Source: Desulfuromonas sp. DDH964
GTDB taxonomy: Bacteria > Desulfobacterota > Desulfuromonadia > Desulfuromonadales > DDH964
Reading direction: 5' to 3'
NCBI RefSeq assembly: GCF_001611275.1
Contig: NZ_CP015080.1
Coordinates: 186,001 to 250,000, forward strand
DNA length: 64,000 nt
Positions 43,443-51,588 of this stretch are shown here, in pieces. The position numbers and the translations under genes are program-made. Position 1 is the first letter of the stretch. Every line of letters begins with the position of its first letter. Below the pieces are notes generated by a model. It was given only the letters and a program-made list of their open reading frames with translations, did not search any database and was not told the origin of the DNA.

Positions 43443-43542
43443 CCAGTCGGGCGATCCTTCGAAGAGCGGCCGTTATAACCTCTTGTCATGTTGACACCTC
43501 CGCAAGAGGAATTTCTTAACTTTGGTGTCCGATATTTTCAAC

Positions 43543-43917
43543 TTACCTCAGTTCCGCTTGGACCGGCACGTTGAGCTGTTCTTCGCCGCGCTGCACGGCA
43601 AGGGCATAACCACTCTTGCCGTTGCGTTCCCAGCGCTCCACCGTCAGGCGCGTCTGGACCTCGCCATCGGGGCGGGTAAACGCGTGTTTGAGGCTCTCCT
43701 GGCCGCCGTCCCGGGCGATCCTGTGGATCTTGTCGTAGAGGGCGAAGGCTTCTGCCGGTTCGACAATGAATCGGATCGCGTTACTGCCGCTCTCGAGGCG
43801 AAAGAAGCGCAGCAGGATGCGCCCTTCGGTCGCCCGGCCTTCGCTGCGCCGCTCAAAGGGGGTAATGGCAACCCCGGCCTGTCTGGCATAGATGGTGATC
43901 TGGGGAATTTTCTGCAT
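43543..43917 (-). CDS. Conserved hypothetical protein beside comM fragment D
   Basis: A 124-aa soluble protein starting MQKIPQITIYARQAGVAITP with AGGAGG just upstream. It continues GRILLRFFRLESGSNAIRFIVEPAEAFALY and ends in VERWERNGKSGYALAVQRGE. No domain with known function is recognised. It follows the comM fragment on the same strand after about 90 bases and may be a native downstream neighbour of comM. Confidence 0.65.
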   Translation of the reverse strand: MQKIPQITIYARQAGVAITPFERRSEGRATEGRILLRFFRLESGSNAIRFIVEPAEAFALYDKIHRIARDGGQESLKHAFTRPDGEVQTRLTVERWERNGKSGYALAVQRGEEQLNVPVQAELR

Positions 43918-44005
43918 GTGTCCCTCCTGTTGAATGAATTGGCCGCAGGGCGGTGCAATGACAGCATAAACCACGAATTCTTTCGTTAAACAGGGATGGT
44001 TTCCC

Positions 44006-44518
44006 TTACCCCACCTTGCGGTCCAGGCCCCGGTACTGAATCGCCTCGGCGAGGTGGGGCTGCTGAATAGTGTCGCTGCCGGCGAGGTCGGCGATGGTGC
44101 GTGCCACCTTGAGGATGCGGGTGTAGCTGCGCGCCGAGAGCCCCATCCGCTCGGTGACCAGTTCGAGGAGTTTCCGGCCGGCGTCGTCGAGGAGGCAGAA
44201 CCTGCGGATGTGGCGGGCGGCCATGCCGGCGTTGGCGTGCAGGCCGAAGGGGGCGAGGCGTTGGCGCTGGATCGACCGGGCGGCCTCGATGCGGGCGCGA
44301 ATGGCGCAGCTGCTTTCGCTGTCGACGGGGTCGGCGAGGTCCTTGTGGGGGACGCGCGGCACCTCGACATGGAGGTCGATGCGGTCGAGGAGCGGGCCGG
44401 AGAGGCGGCGCCGATAGCGCTGCACCACCAGCGGCGTGCAGTTGCAGGGGTGCTGGGGGTCGCCGAGAAAGCCGCAGGGGCAGGGGTTTGAACATCTTTT
44501 ACAAGTTTTCCAATTCAC
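44006..44518 (-). pseudogene. ComM/YifB C-terminal fragment, module copy D
   Basis: A 170-codon open frame from GTG 44518 to IQYRGLDRKVG. It is very close to copy A (a few per cent differences) and less so to B and C. It begins at NPCPCGFLGDPQHPCNCTP, retaining a four-Cys cluster, and ends with the Mg_chelatase_C domain. ATP-binding motifs are lacking. A conserved hypothetical gene follows downstream, unlike in the other copies. Confidence 0.8.
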
Positions 44519-45003
44519 CTGAAACCCCGCACAAAATCGAAATTCCCTTTAAAATACAAATACCTAAGGAGCTTACTGAAGAACCGATCACCCTCGGCGA
44601 TCACCTACGTCGTCGCCGATTTGAGCTTAGATTGTATCAAAAAGATGTCGCGAAACAGATTGGAGTGACAACCTCTACCATCTGGAATTGGGAAAATGGC
44701 TGGTCATCAATCACCTTGTGTTGCATGCCGAAAGTAATCGAATTCATCGGCTACAACCCGATCCCCTGCCCTGAAGACCCGATGGGGAGACTGGCCTGGT
44801 ACAGGCAAGTCAAGGGGCTGTCTTTGGAACAGCTTGGCGCTGAAATGGACCGTGATCCAGAGCAGTTGGCCGACTGGTTGGCAGGTCGCCACACACCGTG
44901 TCGGCGTAACCGGGAGGAGGTTGAGCAGTTCATGAAAATCCGGCTCCATGCTTTCAGCGGCCTGCCGCACGATGCCAGGCAGAGGCCACCATTCCCCATA
45001 TGA
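44488..45003 (+). CDS. Double-HTH XRE-family protein, module copy D (mosaic)
   Basis: A 171-aa copy. Its first 77 bases are identical to copy C and unlike copy A, whereas from about base 80 to the end it is identical to copy A, including the read-through tail into the next gene. It is therefore a recombinant. TTG start, overlap with the comM fragment and both HTH units are as in the other copies. Confidence 0.78.
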   Translation: MNIFYKFSNSPETPHKIEIPFKIQIPKELTEEPITLGDHLRRRRFELRLYQKDVAKQIGVTTSTIWNWENGWSSITLCCMPKVIEFIGYNPIPCPEDPMGRLAWYRQVKGLSLEQLGAEMDRDPEQLADWLAGRHTPCRRNREEVEQFMKIRLHAFSGLPHDARQRPPFPI

Positions 45004-45357
45004 AATTCAACAGTACCACCAAGATCGGGGTCAGTGTTCCAAAGCCAAGGCCCAAATGCCCCTTGCCCATCCCGGGAAAGACCACCAGCAGAACTATAGC
45101 AGAGGGTGCCAAGCTGATCAGCAGGCCCCGCAACAGGGTGCGTTCGCGAACTAGGGGCAGCAGCAGAAGCAGCCCCCACAAACCGCCCCAGACCAGGCGC
45201 GGGTAGAGCCAGGGCATGGTGAATTCGGGGCGAGGCCGATACCCAACGCTGCGGTGACACCGGCCTTGCCTAGCCACCAAATATTGAGGCTGTCGACCAG
45301 GGCGCCGAGCAGACCCCCCATGAAAGCGCCGCTGATGTTACGTACCACTTTGCTCAT
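44954..45357 (-). pseudogene. Frameshifted copy of the small membrane protein
   Basis: Duplicate of the gene at 4093-4497. One G is missing in a G-run near 45230 (GGGG here, GGGGG there), so the frame from the start codon (to SLNIWWLGKAGVTAALGIGLAP) leaves the original frame, and the remainder (LYPRLVWGGLWGLLLL) is in another frame. Not expected to make a functional protein. Confidence 0.85.
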
Positions 45358-45608
45358 CCTTGCAGTTCTTTCTTCATGCGCTCGAATTCTTCGCGATTGA
45401 TCTCTCCGGCCGCATAGCGATGTTTAAGAACCTCCTGCGGTCCGAGAGTGCCCTCAGTCGTGTTCTTTTTGCGGATAATGGTTTGAAATAGCCATACGGC
45501 CAAAACGAAAATCAACAGCCAGAAGGCCAGGTTGATGACCATTCCCAAGGGGCCATGAAAAAAGCTTCCGGGCCCGCACAGCCAGTTTTGATTCCAGTAT
45601 CTCATCAT
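45354..45608 (-). CDS. SHOCT-domain small membrane protein, second copy
   Basis: Identical in predicted sequence (84 aa) to the protein encoded at 4494-4748: one membrane helix and the SHOCT end LKHRYAAGEINREEFERM. It lies in the duplicated segment and no longer has an obvious promoter, since the upstream cytochrome gene is truncated and a terminator intervenes. Confidence 0.8.
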   Translation of the reverse strand: MMRYWNQNWLCGPGSFFHGPLGMVINLAFWLLIFVLAVWLFQTIIRKKNTTEGTLGPQEVLKHRYAAGEINREEFERMKKELQG

Positions 45609-45644
45609 GTCCGTTGTTACTCCTCGTTTCGAGAGTATTGAAAA

Positions 45645-45688
45645 GAGTGCGGCTTGCCTCTTCGGCGCAAGGCCGCACTCGGCCTTTT
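45645..45688. terminator. Bidirectional intrinsic terminator, second copy
   Basis: Identical hairpin to 4785-4828 (GAGTGCGGC / GCCGCACTC with T-runs on both sides), carried along in the duplication. Confidence 0.65.
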
Positions 45689-45692
45689 TTCT

Positions 45693-45984
45693 CTACTTGC
45701 GCGATTGTCCCTTGAGATAGTCCAGGATCGCAGTTCTCTGTTCTGGCGCCAGAGGCCCGAAGCCCACGTTTTCCATGTTCATGGCCATGCGTTCGACCAC
45801 CGCCTGCCATTCCCGGGGACTATGGGCATTCGGATCTGGCAGGGCATGGCAGCGCGAGCAAACGTCGGCGAAGGATTGCGCGCCCGGTGTCTCACCCTCG
45901 GGCAGGGCGCCCGGGTCCAGGCCTGAAAGGCGTTCGTTTGAAAATACCGGATCAGGTCGTTCTTCTCCTCGGAAGACAGGGGCG
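45693..45984 (-). pseudogene. Truncated and frameshifted cytochrome c copy
   Basis: Matches the C-terminal, second-heme half of the diheme cytochrome at 4833-5486 (CSRCHALPDPNAHSP, WQAVVERMAMNM, ILDYLKGQSRK). A base is lost near 45920, so YLQTNAFQALDPG becomes a shifted FSNERLSGLDPG, and homology ends near 45984. About a dozen substitutions elsewhere show that this end is older or from a different parent than the near-identical central part. Confidence 0.8.
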
Positions 45985-45988
45985 ACCT

Positions 45989-46007
45989 TTGTCAAATATT
46001 TTGACAA
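45989..46007. promoter_or_regulatory. Perfect palindrome resembling the ZraR-like enhancer
   Basis: TTGTCAAA-TAT-TTTGACAA, a perfect inverted repeat of 8-bp arms with 3-base spacer, immediately beyond the truncated cytochrome copy and 110 bases before the kinase gene. It matches the site at 6669-6687 in layout and sequence. Confidence 0.5.
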
Positions 46008-46116
46008 TCCCAAGGAGGCAAAGAGCAAATGACCTTTGGGCTGACTTTTCACCCGGAATCCGTTACCATAAAAAACTTAGATTCAAAGACTTCTGGAAAA
46101 TTGTTAGGCTGTCCGC

Positions 46117-47580
46117 ATGCGCATCGCCACCCGGATATTTCTCTATCTATTTACTCTAATCGCCACCGCTTCTGTGGTTCTCGGATACGTTTCCATACAG
46201 GACGAACGGGATCATCTGCTCTCCGGGATCCGCTCCGAGGCGCGTCTCATGGCTCGCTCACTGGCTGCGGTGCTGCGTTTCTACCATCCTGGCGCCCCTG
46301 CAGTCGATCTTGACAGGCTCCTTGCCGACATCGCCCCGCGCAACTGGTCGACCCCGCCCATGCTGCGTTTCTACGCCCGAGACGGTGCCCCGATCGGCAT
46401 CGCCTGCGCCCAGTGCAACCCGTTGCCCTTGCCGCATCAACGGATTGACCTGTCTACCCTCGATGAAGAGGGCCGCGAGGAATTCCTCGAAGGCGGTCGG
46501 GAGCAGTACTTTTCCATCATCGTCCCGGTCAGGGGCGCCGGTGATTCTCCACAGGGGGCACTGGAGGTGGTCCTGCCCTTGCGGCAAGTCAACCAGGCTC
46601 TGGCCGGCACCACCCGTCGTTTCCTCTTTTTCACGGTGGCGCTCACGGTCGGGCTCGGTGCGGTGATCTTTTTCATCGCCCGCTGGAGCATCAGCCAGCC
46701 GCTGCGCCAGCTGATCGGAGCCGCCCGCCGTCTCGGCAGCGGCGATCTCGCACTGCGGATCGAGCCGAGCGGGGTGGTCGATCTTGACCAGATGGGGGAG
46801 GAGTTGAACCGGATGGCATCCAGCCTTGAGGAACAGCACCGCATCCGAGAGGAGTTTTACCGGCAGAAGCTGGAACTGGAGCGTGGTCTGCGCCATGCCG
46901 AAAAGCTCGCTTCCCTGGGGCAGCTCACCTCTGGTCTGGCCCATGAGATCGGCACCCCCCTCAACGTCATAAGCGGCCGTGCCGAGCAGTTGCTCAGTCG
47001 GATGGTGCAGGACGATCCCGGCCGCAAGGGGCTGGAGTCGATCATCCGCCAGAGCGAGCAGATCGCCGAACTCATCGAACGCCTGCTCGCGTTCTCTCGC
47101 AAAGATGTCAGGTGCTGGGACGAGGTCGATCTGAGCGGATTGGTCCAGGAGGCCCTGAACCTCTGCCGGATGCGCTTCTCCAAAAACGATTTCGCCGTCG
47201 CTCTGGAGCTGGATCTGGCCTTGGCGAAGATGACCGGGGACAGTAACGCCCTGCGCCAGCTTTTTGTCAACCTGATGCTCAATGCCATTCAAGCCATGGG
47301 CGGCCAGGGACTGATCCGGGTGACTTCGGTCATGGCGGAGGAGAACCTGCAAATTGTCTTCGAGGACAGCGGGCCGGGAATTCCGGCAGAACTGCGCGAA
47401 AAGGTGTTCGAGCCCTTCTTCACCTCCAAGGATGTCGGGGAGGGGACCGGCCTCGGTCTATATATTGCGGCCAATGTCGTAGAGGACCACGGGGGAAATA
47501 TTCTGATCGAAGATCGCCCCGGTGGGGGTGCCCGCTTCGTCATGAATTTTCCTTCCCGGGGTAAGGAGATGAGCCAATGA
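46117..47580 (+). CDS. Sensor histidine kinase of a sigma-54 two-component system
   Basis: A 487-aa membrane kinase. Two helices (IFLYLFTLIATASVVLGYV and FFTVALTVGLGAVIFFIARW) enclose a periplasmic sensor of about 140 residues holding IACAQCNPLPLPH, a CxxC that could bind metal or heme or be redox active. HAMP, then HisKA with SGLAHEIGTPLNVISGRAEQ and HATPase_c (NLMLNAIQAMGG, DSGPGIP, GTGLGLYI). Its stop overlaps the regulator start by 4 bases. Confidence 0.9.
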   Translation: MRIATRIFLYLFTLIATASVVLGYVSIQDERDHLLSGIRSEARLMARSLAAVLRFYHPGAPAVDLDRLLADIAPRNWSTPPMLRFYARDGAPIGIACAQCNPLPLPHQRIDLSTLDEEGREEFLEGGREQYFSIIVPVRGAGDSPQGALEVVLPLRQVNQALAGTTRRFLFFTVALTVGLGAVIFFIARWSISQPLRQLIGAARRLGSGDLALRIEPSGVVDLDQMGEELNRMASSLEEQHRIREEFYRQKLELERGLRHAEKLASLGQLTSGLAHEIGTPLNVISGRAEQLLSRMVQDDPGRKGLESIIRQSEQIAELIERLLAFSRKDVRCWDEVDLSGLVQEALNLCRMRFSKNDFAVALELDLALAKMTGDSNALRQLFVNLMLNAIQAMGGQGLIRVTSVMAEENLQIVFEDSGPGIPAELREKVFEPFFTSKDVGEGTGLGLYIAANVVEDHGGNILIEDRPGGGARFVMNFPSRGKEMSQ

Positions 47581-48932
47581 CCGACCTGCAGCCGCTGCGT
47601 ATCTTGGTCGTCGACGACAAGCAGGAGATGCGCGATCTGCTCTGCGACGTGCTCTGCGAGCGGGGCTATGCGGTGTATGCCGCAGGCGACGGCGAGGAAG
47701 CCCTTTCCGTCCTCTCCGGACAGTCCTGCGAATTGATCATCAGTGATATCCGCATGCCGTCCATGGACGGCGTCACCCTGCTCGAAAGAGTCAAGGCGGA
47801 GCGAGGATTCACCCCTTTCGTGATCCTCATCACCGCCTTCGGTGATATCAACGACACCGTACGGCTGATTGATCGGGGCGCCTACGATTATCTGATCAAG
47901 CCGTTCAAAACCGAGCAACTACTGATAACCGTCAAGCGGGCCGAGCGCGAACTCGCCATGCGGCGCCGGGTCGCCGAGCTGGAAGAGCGTCTCGAGCCTG
48001 GTACTGCGCACCGCGAGCTGGTGGGGCGCAGCGCTGCCATGGCCCGGGTGATGACCCTGATCGACAAGACGGCCCCCGCGGAGGGGGGGGTGCTGATTGA
48101 GGGGGAGACCGGTACCGGCAAGGAACTGGTCGCCCGAGCCATCCACAGAGCCTCGCCGCGCCGTGCCGGCCCCTTCGTAGCCGTCAACTGCGCCGCGCTT
48201 CCGGAGGGTCTGCTCGAGAGCGAACTGTTCGGCCACGCCCGCGGCGCTTTTACTGGCGCCACCCAGGAGAAGACGGGACTTTTTCTCGAGGCCCACGGGG
48301 GGACCCTGTTTCTCGACGAAATCGGCGAGATGTCCCCCGCGCTGCAGGCCAAGCTGTTGCGGGCGCTGCAGGAGCGGCAGGTGCGGCCGGTCGGCGGCAC
48401 CCGGCAGCAGGACTTCGACGTGCGGGTTCTCGCCGCCACCAACCGCAAACTGCTGGAGGAGGCCCGCGAGGGGCGCTTCCGGGAGGACATCTACTACCGC
48501 ATCGCCACCTTCCATATCGAAATCCCCCCCCTGCGCCGGCGGCGGGAGGACATCCCCGCCCTGTTGCAGGAGTTCACCGCCCGCCACCCCTGTCGCGGCA
48601 AGGTGGTCGACTTCGAACCCGAGGCGCTTCGGGCGCTGATGGACTATTCCTGGCCCGGCAATGTACGGGAGCTGCAGAATGTGATCGAGCGCTGCTGCTA
48701 TCTCTGCGACAAGGGGATCGTGCGTTTGGCTGACCTCCCGCCGGAAATCCTCCGTGACCTGCGTCCCGCCGAGTCGTTCGCCTGGCCCGATGCCAGAGCT
48801 CTGGCCGAGGTGGAGCGTGACTACATCCGGCACGTCCTGCGCCGTTGCGGGGGCAACAAGGTGCAGGCGGCCGAGATCCTCGGCATCAATCGCAAGACCA
48901 TTCAGCGCAAACTCGGAGATGAGTCCCTTTGA
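47577..48932 (+). CDS. Sigma-54-dependent response regulator upstream of ccm
   Basis: A 451-aa NtrC-type regulator: receiver domain (phospho-acceptor in LIISDIRMP), AAA+ domain with GETGTGKE, the sigma-54 loop GAFTGA and [10 protein letters not shown], and a Fis-type HTH end ([18 protein letters not shown]). It is followed by a perfect palindrome and a sigma-54 promoter leading into ccmE, so it probably activates cytochrome c maturation. Confidence 0.92.
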   Translation: MTDLQPLRILVVDDKQEMRDLLCDVLCERGYAVYAAGDGEEALSVLSGQSCELIISDIRMPSMDGVTLLERVKAERGFTPFVILITAFGDINDTVRLIDRGAYDYLIKPFKTEQLLITVKRAERELAMRRRVAELEERLEPGTAHRELVGRSAAMARVMTLIDKTAPAEGGVLIEGETGTGKELVARAIHRASPRRAGPFVAVNCAALPEGLLESELFGHARGAFTGATQEKTGLFLEAHGGTLFLDEIGEMSPALQAKLLRALQERQVRPVGGTRQQDFDVRVLAATNRKLLEEAREGRFREDIYYRIATFHIEIPPLRRRREDIPALLQEFTARHPCRGKVVDFEPEALRALMDYSWPGNVRELQNVIERCCYLCDKGIVRLADLPPEILRDLRPAESFAWPDARALAEVERDYIRHVLRRCGGNKVQAAEILGINRKTIQRKLGDESL

Positions 48933-48947
48933 TTCTTGATGGCGGGG

Positions 48948-48966
48948 GTGCGACAAATTGTCGCAC
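48948..48966. promoter_or_regulatory. Enhancer palindrome before the ccm operon
   Basis: GTGCGACAA-A-TTGTCGCAC, a perfect 9-bp-arm inverted repeat 16 bases after the regulator stop and about 150 bases before the -12 element at 49108, as expected for a site bound by an NtrC-type activator. Confidence 0.65.
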
Positions 48967-49094
48967 ATGGTCTTTTCTGCCCCACGAGAGTCTTGCGCCG
49001 AGCTCTTTTCAAAACCCCTCCGAAATCCTCTTCCCTGCTGAATAATCAAGGTATTCCAGCTACCTAAAGACAGGTTGCGCCGTCCAGTCCGTTT

Positions 49095-49110
49095 CGGCAC
49101 ACCTGCTGCT
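49095..49110 (+). promoter_or_regulatory. Sigma-54 promoter of the ccm operon
   Basis: CGGCAC-N5-CTGCT keeps the invariant GG and GC doublets with the required 10-base spacing (49096-49097 and 49108-49109). About 90 bases upstream of ccmE. Confidence 0.65.
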
Positions 49111-49200
49111 ATAGAACTCTGCAGCGGCAGGATGGCTGTCGTTGTGAAGCCGGGACCGGAGCCTCCCGAGCAATCAAACATTCATTCAGGCAAGAAGGCA

Positions 49201-49623
49201 ATGAAACGATCGAACCGAAAAATTCTTATCGGCGTGCTGATCATCGGCCTTGCGGTCGGTTTCCTCATCGTCCGCGGCATCTCCACCACCAGCGCTTACT
49301 ACCTGACCGTGGCCGAACTGAAGGACTCGCCGACCGGCCTCAACCTCGATGCGGAAGAAACGGTACGGGTCGGTGGTGACGTGGTCGCCGACAGCATCGC
49401 TTACGATCAGCAGGCGCTGCGGCTGGCTTTCGAGCTGCGCGATCAGCAGACCCCGACCTCGACCATCCGCGTCAGTTATGCCGGTCCCAAGCCCGACGCC
49501 TTCGAGGCGGGCGTGGAGGTGCTGGCCGAGGGAATCTACCGGCGGGGCGACAATCTTTTCGCCGCCGACAATCTGCTCGTCAAATGCCCATCCAAGTATT
49601 CATCGGAAGAAGGCAGCAAATAA
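49201..49623 (+). CDS. ccmE: Cytochrome c maturation heme chaperone CcmE (Cys type)
   Basis: A 140-aa protein with one N-terminal membrane anchor (ILIGVLIIGLAVGFLIV) and the OB-fold periplasmic domain (VRVGGDVVADSI, IRVSYAGPKPDAF). The heme-binding His of classical CcmE is replaced: the motif is LLVKCPSKY with Cys129 and Tyr133, the CxxxY variant known from sulfate reducers and archaea, which also binds heme covalently. First gene after the sigma-54 promoter. Confidence 0.9.
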   Translation: MKRSNRKILIGVLIIGLAVGFLIVRGISTTSAYYLTVAELKDSPTGLNLDAEETVRVGGDVVADSIAYDQQALRLAFELRDQQTPTSTIRVSYAGPKPDAFEAGVEVLAEGIYRRGDNLFAADNLLVKCPSKYSSEEGSK

Positions 49624-49635
49624 CAGGAGGACACC

Positions 49636-51588
49636 TTGGTCGTTTTCGGCAATCTTTCCCAATTCGCCGCCCTGGCCTTCAGCCTGCTGGCGCTGGTTTT
49701 CACCCTGCTCGGAGTAATGCGCAACGATGCCCGTCTGGCCCGCAGCGGCGCCCGGGCCCTGCTGACCGCGGGAGCTTTCACTACCCTGGCGTCGATCTCT
49801 CTGGCCGGGCTGTTTTTGACCGACAATTTTCAGGTCGAATACGTCGCCTCCTACTCCGACCGCGCCCTGCCGATCTTCTATAAGCTGACCGCCTTCTGGG
49901 CCGGGCAGAAGGGCTCGCTGCTCTTCTGGGCCTGGACCCTGAGTTTCTGCGCCGCCCTGACGGTCTACTCCAACCGCCGCGACGCCGATCCGCGCACCAC
50001 CAGCTACGTCTACCTGGTGCTGGCCGGCACGCTCAGCTTCTTTCTCTTTCTGCTGTGCGCCATCACCAACCCCTTCGAACTGCTGAGCTTCACCCCCGCC
50101 GACGGCCAGGGGCTCAATCCGATGCTGCAGAACCCGGGCATGGTCTTCCATCCGCCGACCCTTTTTCTCGGCTACGTCGGCTTCACCGTCCCCTTCGCCT
50201 ACGCCGTGGCCGCCATGGTCACCGGCCGCAGCGACGCCGGCTGGATCCGCAAGGCGCGTGTCTGGAACGTGCTCTCCTGGATTTTTCTCACCATCGGCAT
50301 CATTCTCGGCGGCCAGTGGGCTTACGTGGAACTGGGCTGGGGCGGTTTCTGGGCCTGGGACCCGGTGGAGAACGCTTCCTTCATCCCCTGGCTGGCCTCC
50401 ACCGCCTTTATTCACACCGCCATCATCCAGGAGCGGCGGGGGATCATGAAGGTCTGGAACATGGTGCTGATCCTGCTCACCTTCACCCTCTGCATCTTCG
50501 GCACCTACCTGGTGCGCAGCGGCGTGCTGCAGTCGGTGCACGATTTCGGGGCGACCGGGCTGGGAGGGTATTTCCTCGGCTTCACCATTGTCACACTGCT
50601 CGGCGGCATCTACCTCATCGCCGAGAGCTACAACGATCTGAAAACGCCCCATGTTCTCGAATCGTACCTTTCGCGAGAGAGCACCTTTCTGTTCAACAAT
50701 GTCATCCTGCTGGCGCTGGCCTTCGCCACCCTGTTCGGCACGATCTTTCCCATCATCTCGGAAGCCTTCACCGGCAACAAGGTGACCGTTGGACCGGCCT
50801 TTTTCAACATGGTCAACACCCCGCTGTTTCTGTTGCTGCTGCTGATTACCGGCATCTGTCCGCTGATCGGCTGGCGCAAGGCCTCGGCGACCAACCTGCG
50901 CCGCAATTTCCTGCGCCCGGCGATCTTCGGCCTGGTGGTACTGGCGCTACTGCTGGGGTTCGGCATCCGCCATCCCTACGCCCTGGTCGCCTTCAGTCTC
51001 TGCGGCTTTGTCGCCGCAACCATCGTCCTGGAATTTGTCGCTGCCCTGCGCTCACGCGACAAGCAACCCGGCGAATCTTCCTGGAGCGCCGGACCGAAGC
51101 TGCTGTGGCGCCTGCGGCGCCGCTACGGCGGACATCTGGTCCATTTCGGGCTGGTGCTGATGGTGGTCGGCATTACCGGCTCCACGGCCTTCAAGCAGGA
51201 AGCCCAGGGAACCCTGAAGCGTGGCGAGACCCTGCAGGTGGGGCGTTACGAACTGCGCTATGACGATTTCAACGTCTACAACAAATTCAACCGCACCATT
51301 TACGGCGCGCAGCTGAGCGTCTTCAATGGGGGTGAGCCGCTCGGCATCCTGGAGACGCAGCGTCGGGTCTATGTCAACGCCGAGCAGCCGACCACCGAGG
51401 TTGCCCTGCGCACGACCCTGCGTGACGATCTGTACGTCACCATGCCGGGGATCGGCCGCAACCAGGAGATCACCCTCAAGGCGGCCGTCAATCCGCTGCT
51501 GGTCTGGGGCTGGATCGGCGGAGCGCTGATGGTCGTGGGGGGCGTTGTCGCCATCATCCCCGAGCGCAAGAGGAGAATCGCGTCATGA
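49636..51588 (+). CDS. ccmF: Cytochrome c heme lyase subunit CcmF
   Basis: A 650-aa inner-membrane protein with about 15 helices. The heme-handling WWD motif is WGGFWAWDPVENASFIPWL, with conserved His residues on either side. The start is TTG at 49636 with CAGGAGG at good spacing. CcmF transfers heme from CcmE to apocytochrome together with CcmH. It overlaps the ccmH start by 4 bases. Confidence 0.93.
   Translation: MVVFGNLSQFAALAFSLLALVFTLLGVMRNDARLARSGARALLTAGAFTTLASISLAGLFLTDNFQVEYVASYSDRALPIFYKLTAFWAGQKGSLLFWAWTLSFCAALTVYSNRRDADPRTTSYVYLVLAGTLSFFLFLLCAITNPFELLSFTPADGQGLNPMLQNPGMVFHPPTLFLGYVGFTVPFAYAVAAMVTGRSDAGWIRKARVWNVLSWIFLTIGIILGGQWAYVELGWGGFWAWDPVENASFIPWLASTAFIHTAIIQERRGIMKVWNMVLILLTFTLCIFGTYLVRSGVLQSVHDFGATGLGGYFLGFTIVTLLGGIYLIAESYNDLKTPHVLESYLSRESTFLFNNVILLALAFATLFGTIFPIISEAFTGNKVTVGPAFFNMVNTPLFLLLLLITGICPLIGWRKASATNLRRNFLRPAIFGLVVLALLLGFGIRHPYALVAFSLCGFVAATIVLEFVAALRSRDKQPGESSWSAGPKLLWRLRRRYGGHLVHFGLVLMVVGITGSTAFKQEAQGTLKRGETLQVGRYELRYDDFNVYNKFNRTIYGAQLSVFNGGEPLGILETQRRVYVNAEQPTTEVALRTTLRDDLYVTMPGIGRNQEITLKAAVNPLLVWGWIGGALMVVGGVVAIIPERKRRIAS

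Larger units (their letters stand above)
44002..45984. repeat. Segmental duplication, copy 2 (partner 3140-5125)
   Basis: Same gene order and strand as 3140-5125. The central 1.1 kb is virtually identical, but a G deletion near 45230 and a base loss near 45920 break two genes. Similarity stops abruptly near 45984 at GGGGCGAC, where the cytochrome gene is cut. Confidence 0.85.

Noticed and set aside
43918..44370. N-terminal extension of the 124-aa hypothetical protein
   Set aside because: The extension is a shifted frame of comM fragment D; AGGAGG before the ATG at 43917 fixes the start.
46096..46130. Sigma-54-like GG-N10-GC just before the second kinase gene
   Set aside because: It overlaps the start codon and lacks the rest of the consensus.
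47919..49181. 420-codon minus-strand ORF
   Set aside because: Antisense to the sigma-54 regulator; would also run through the ccm promoter region.
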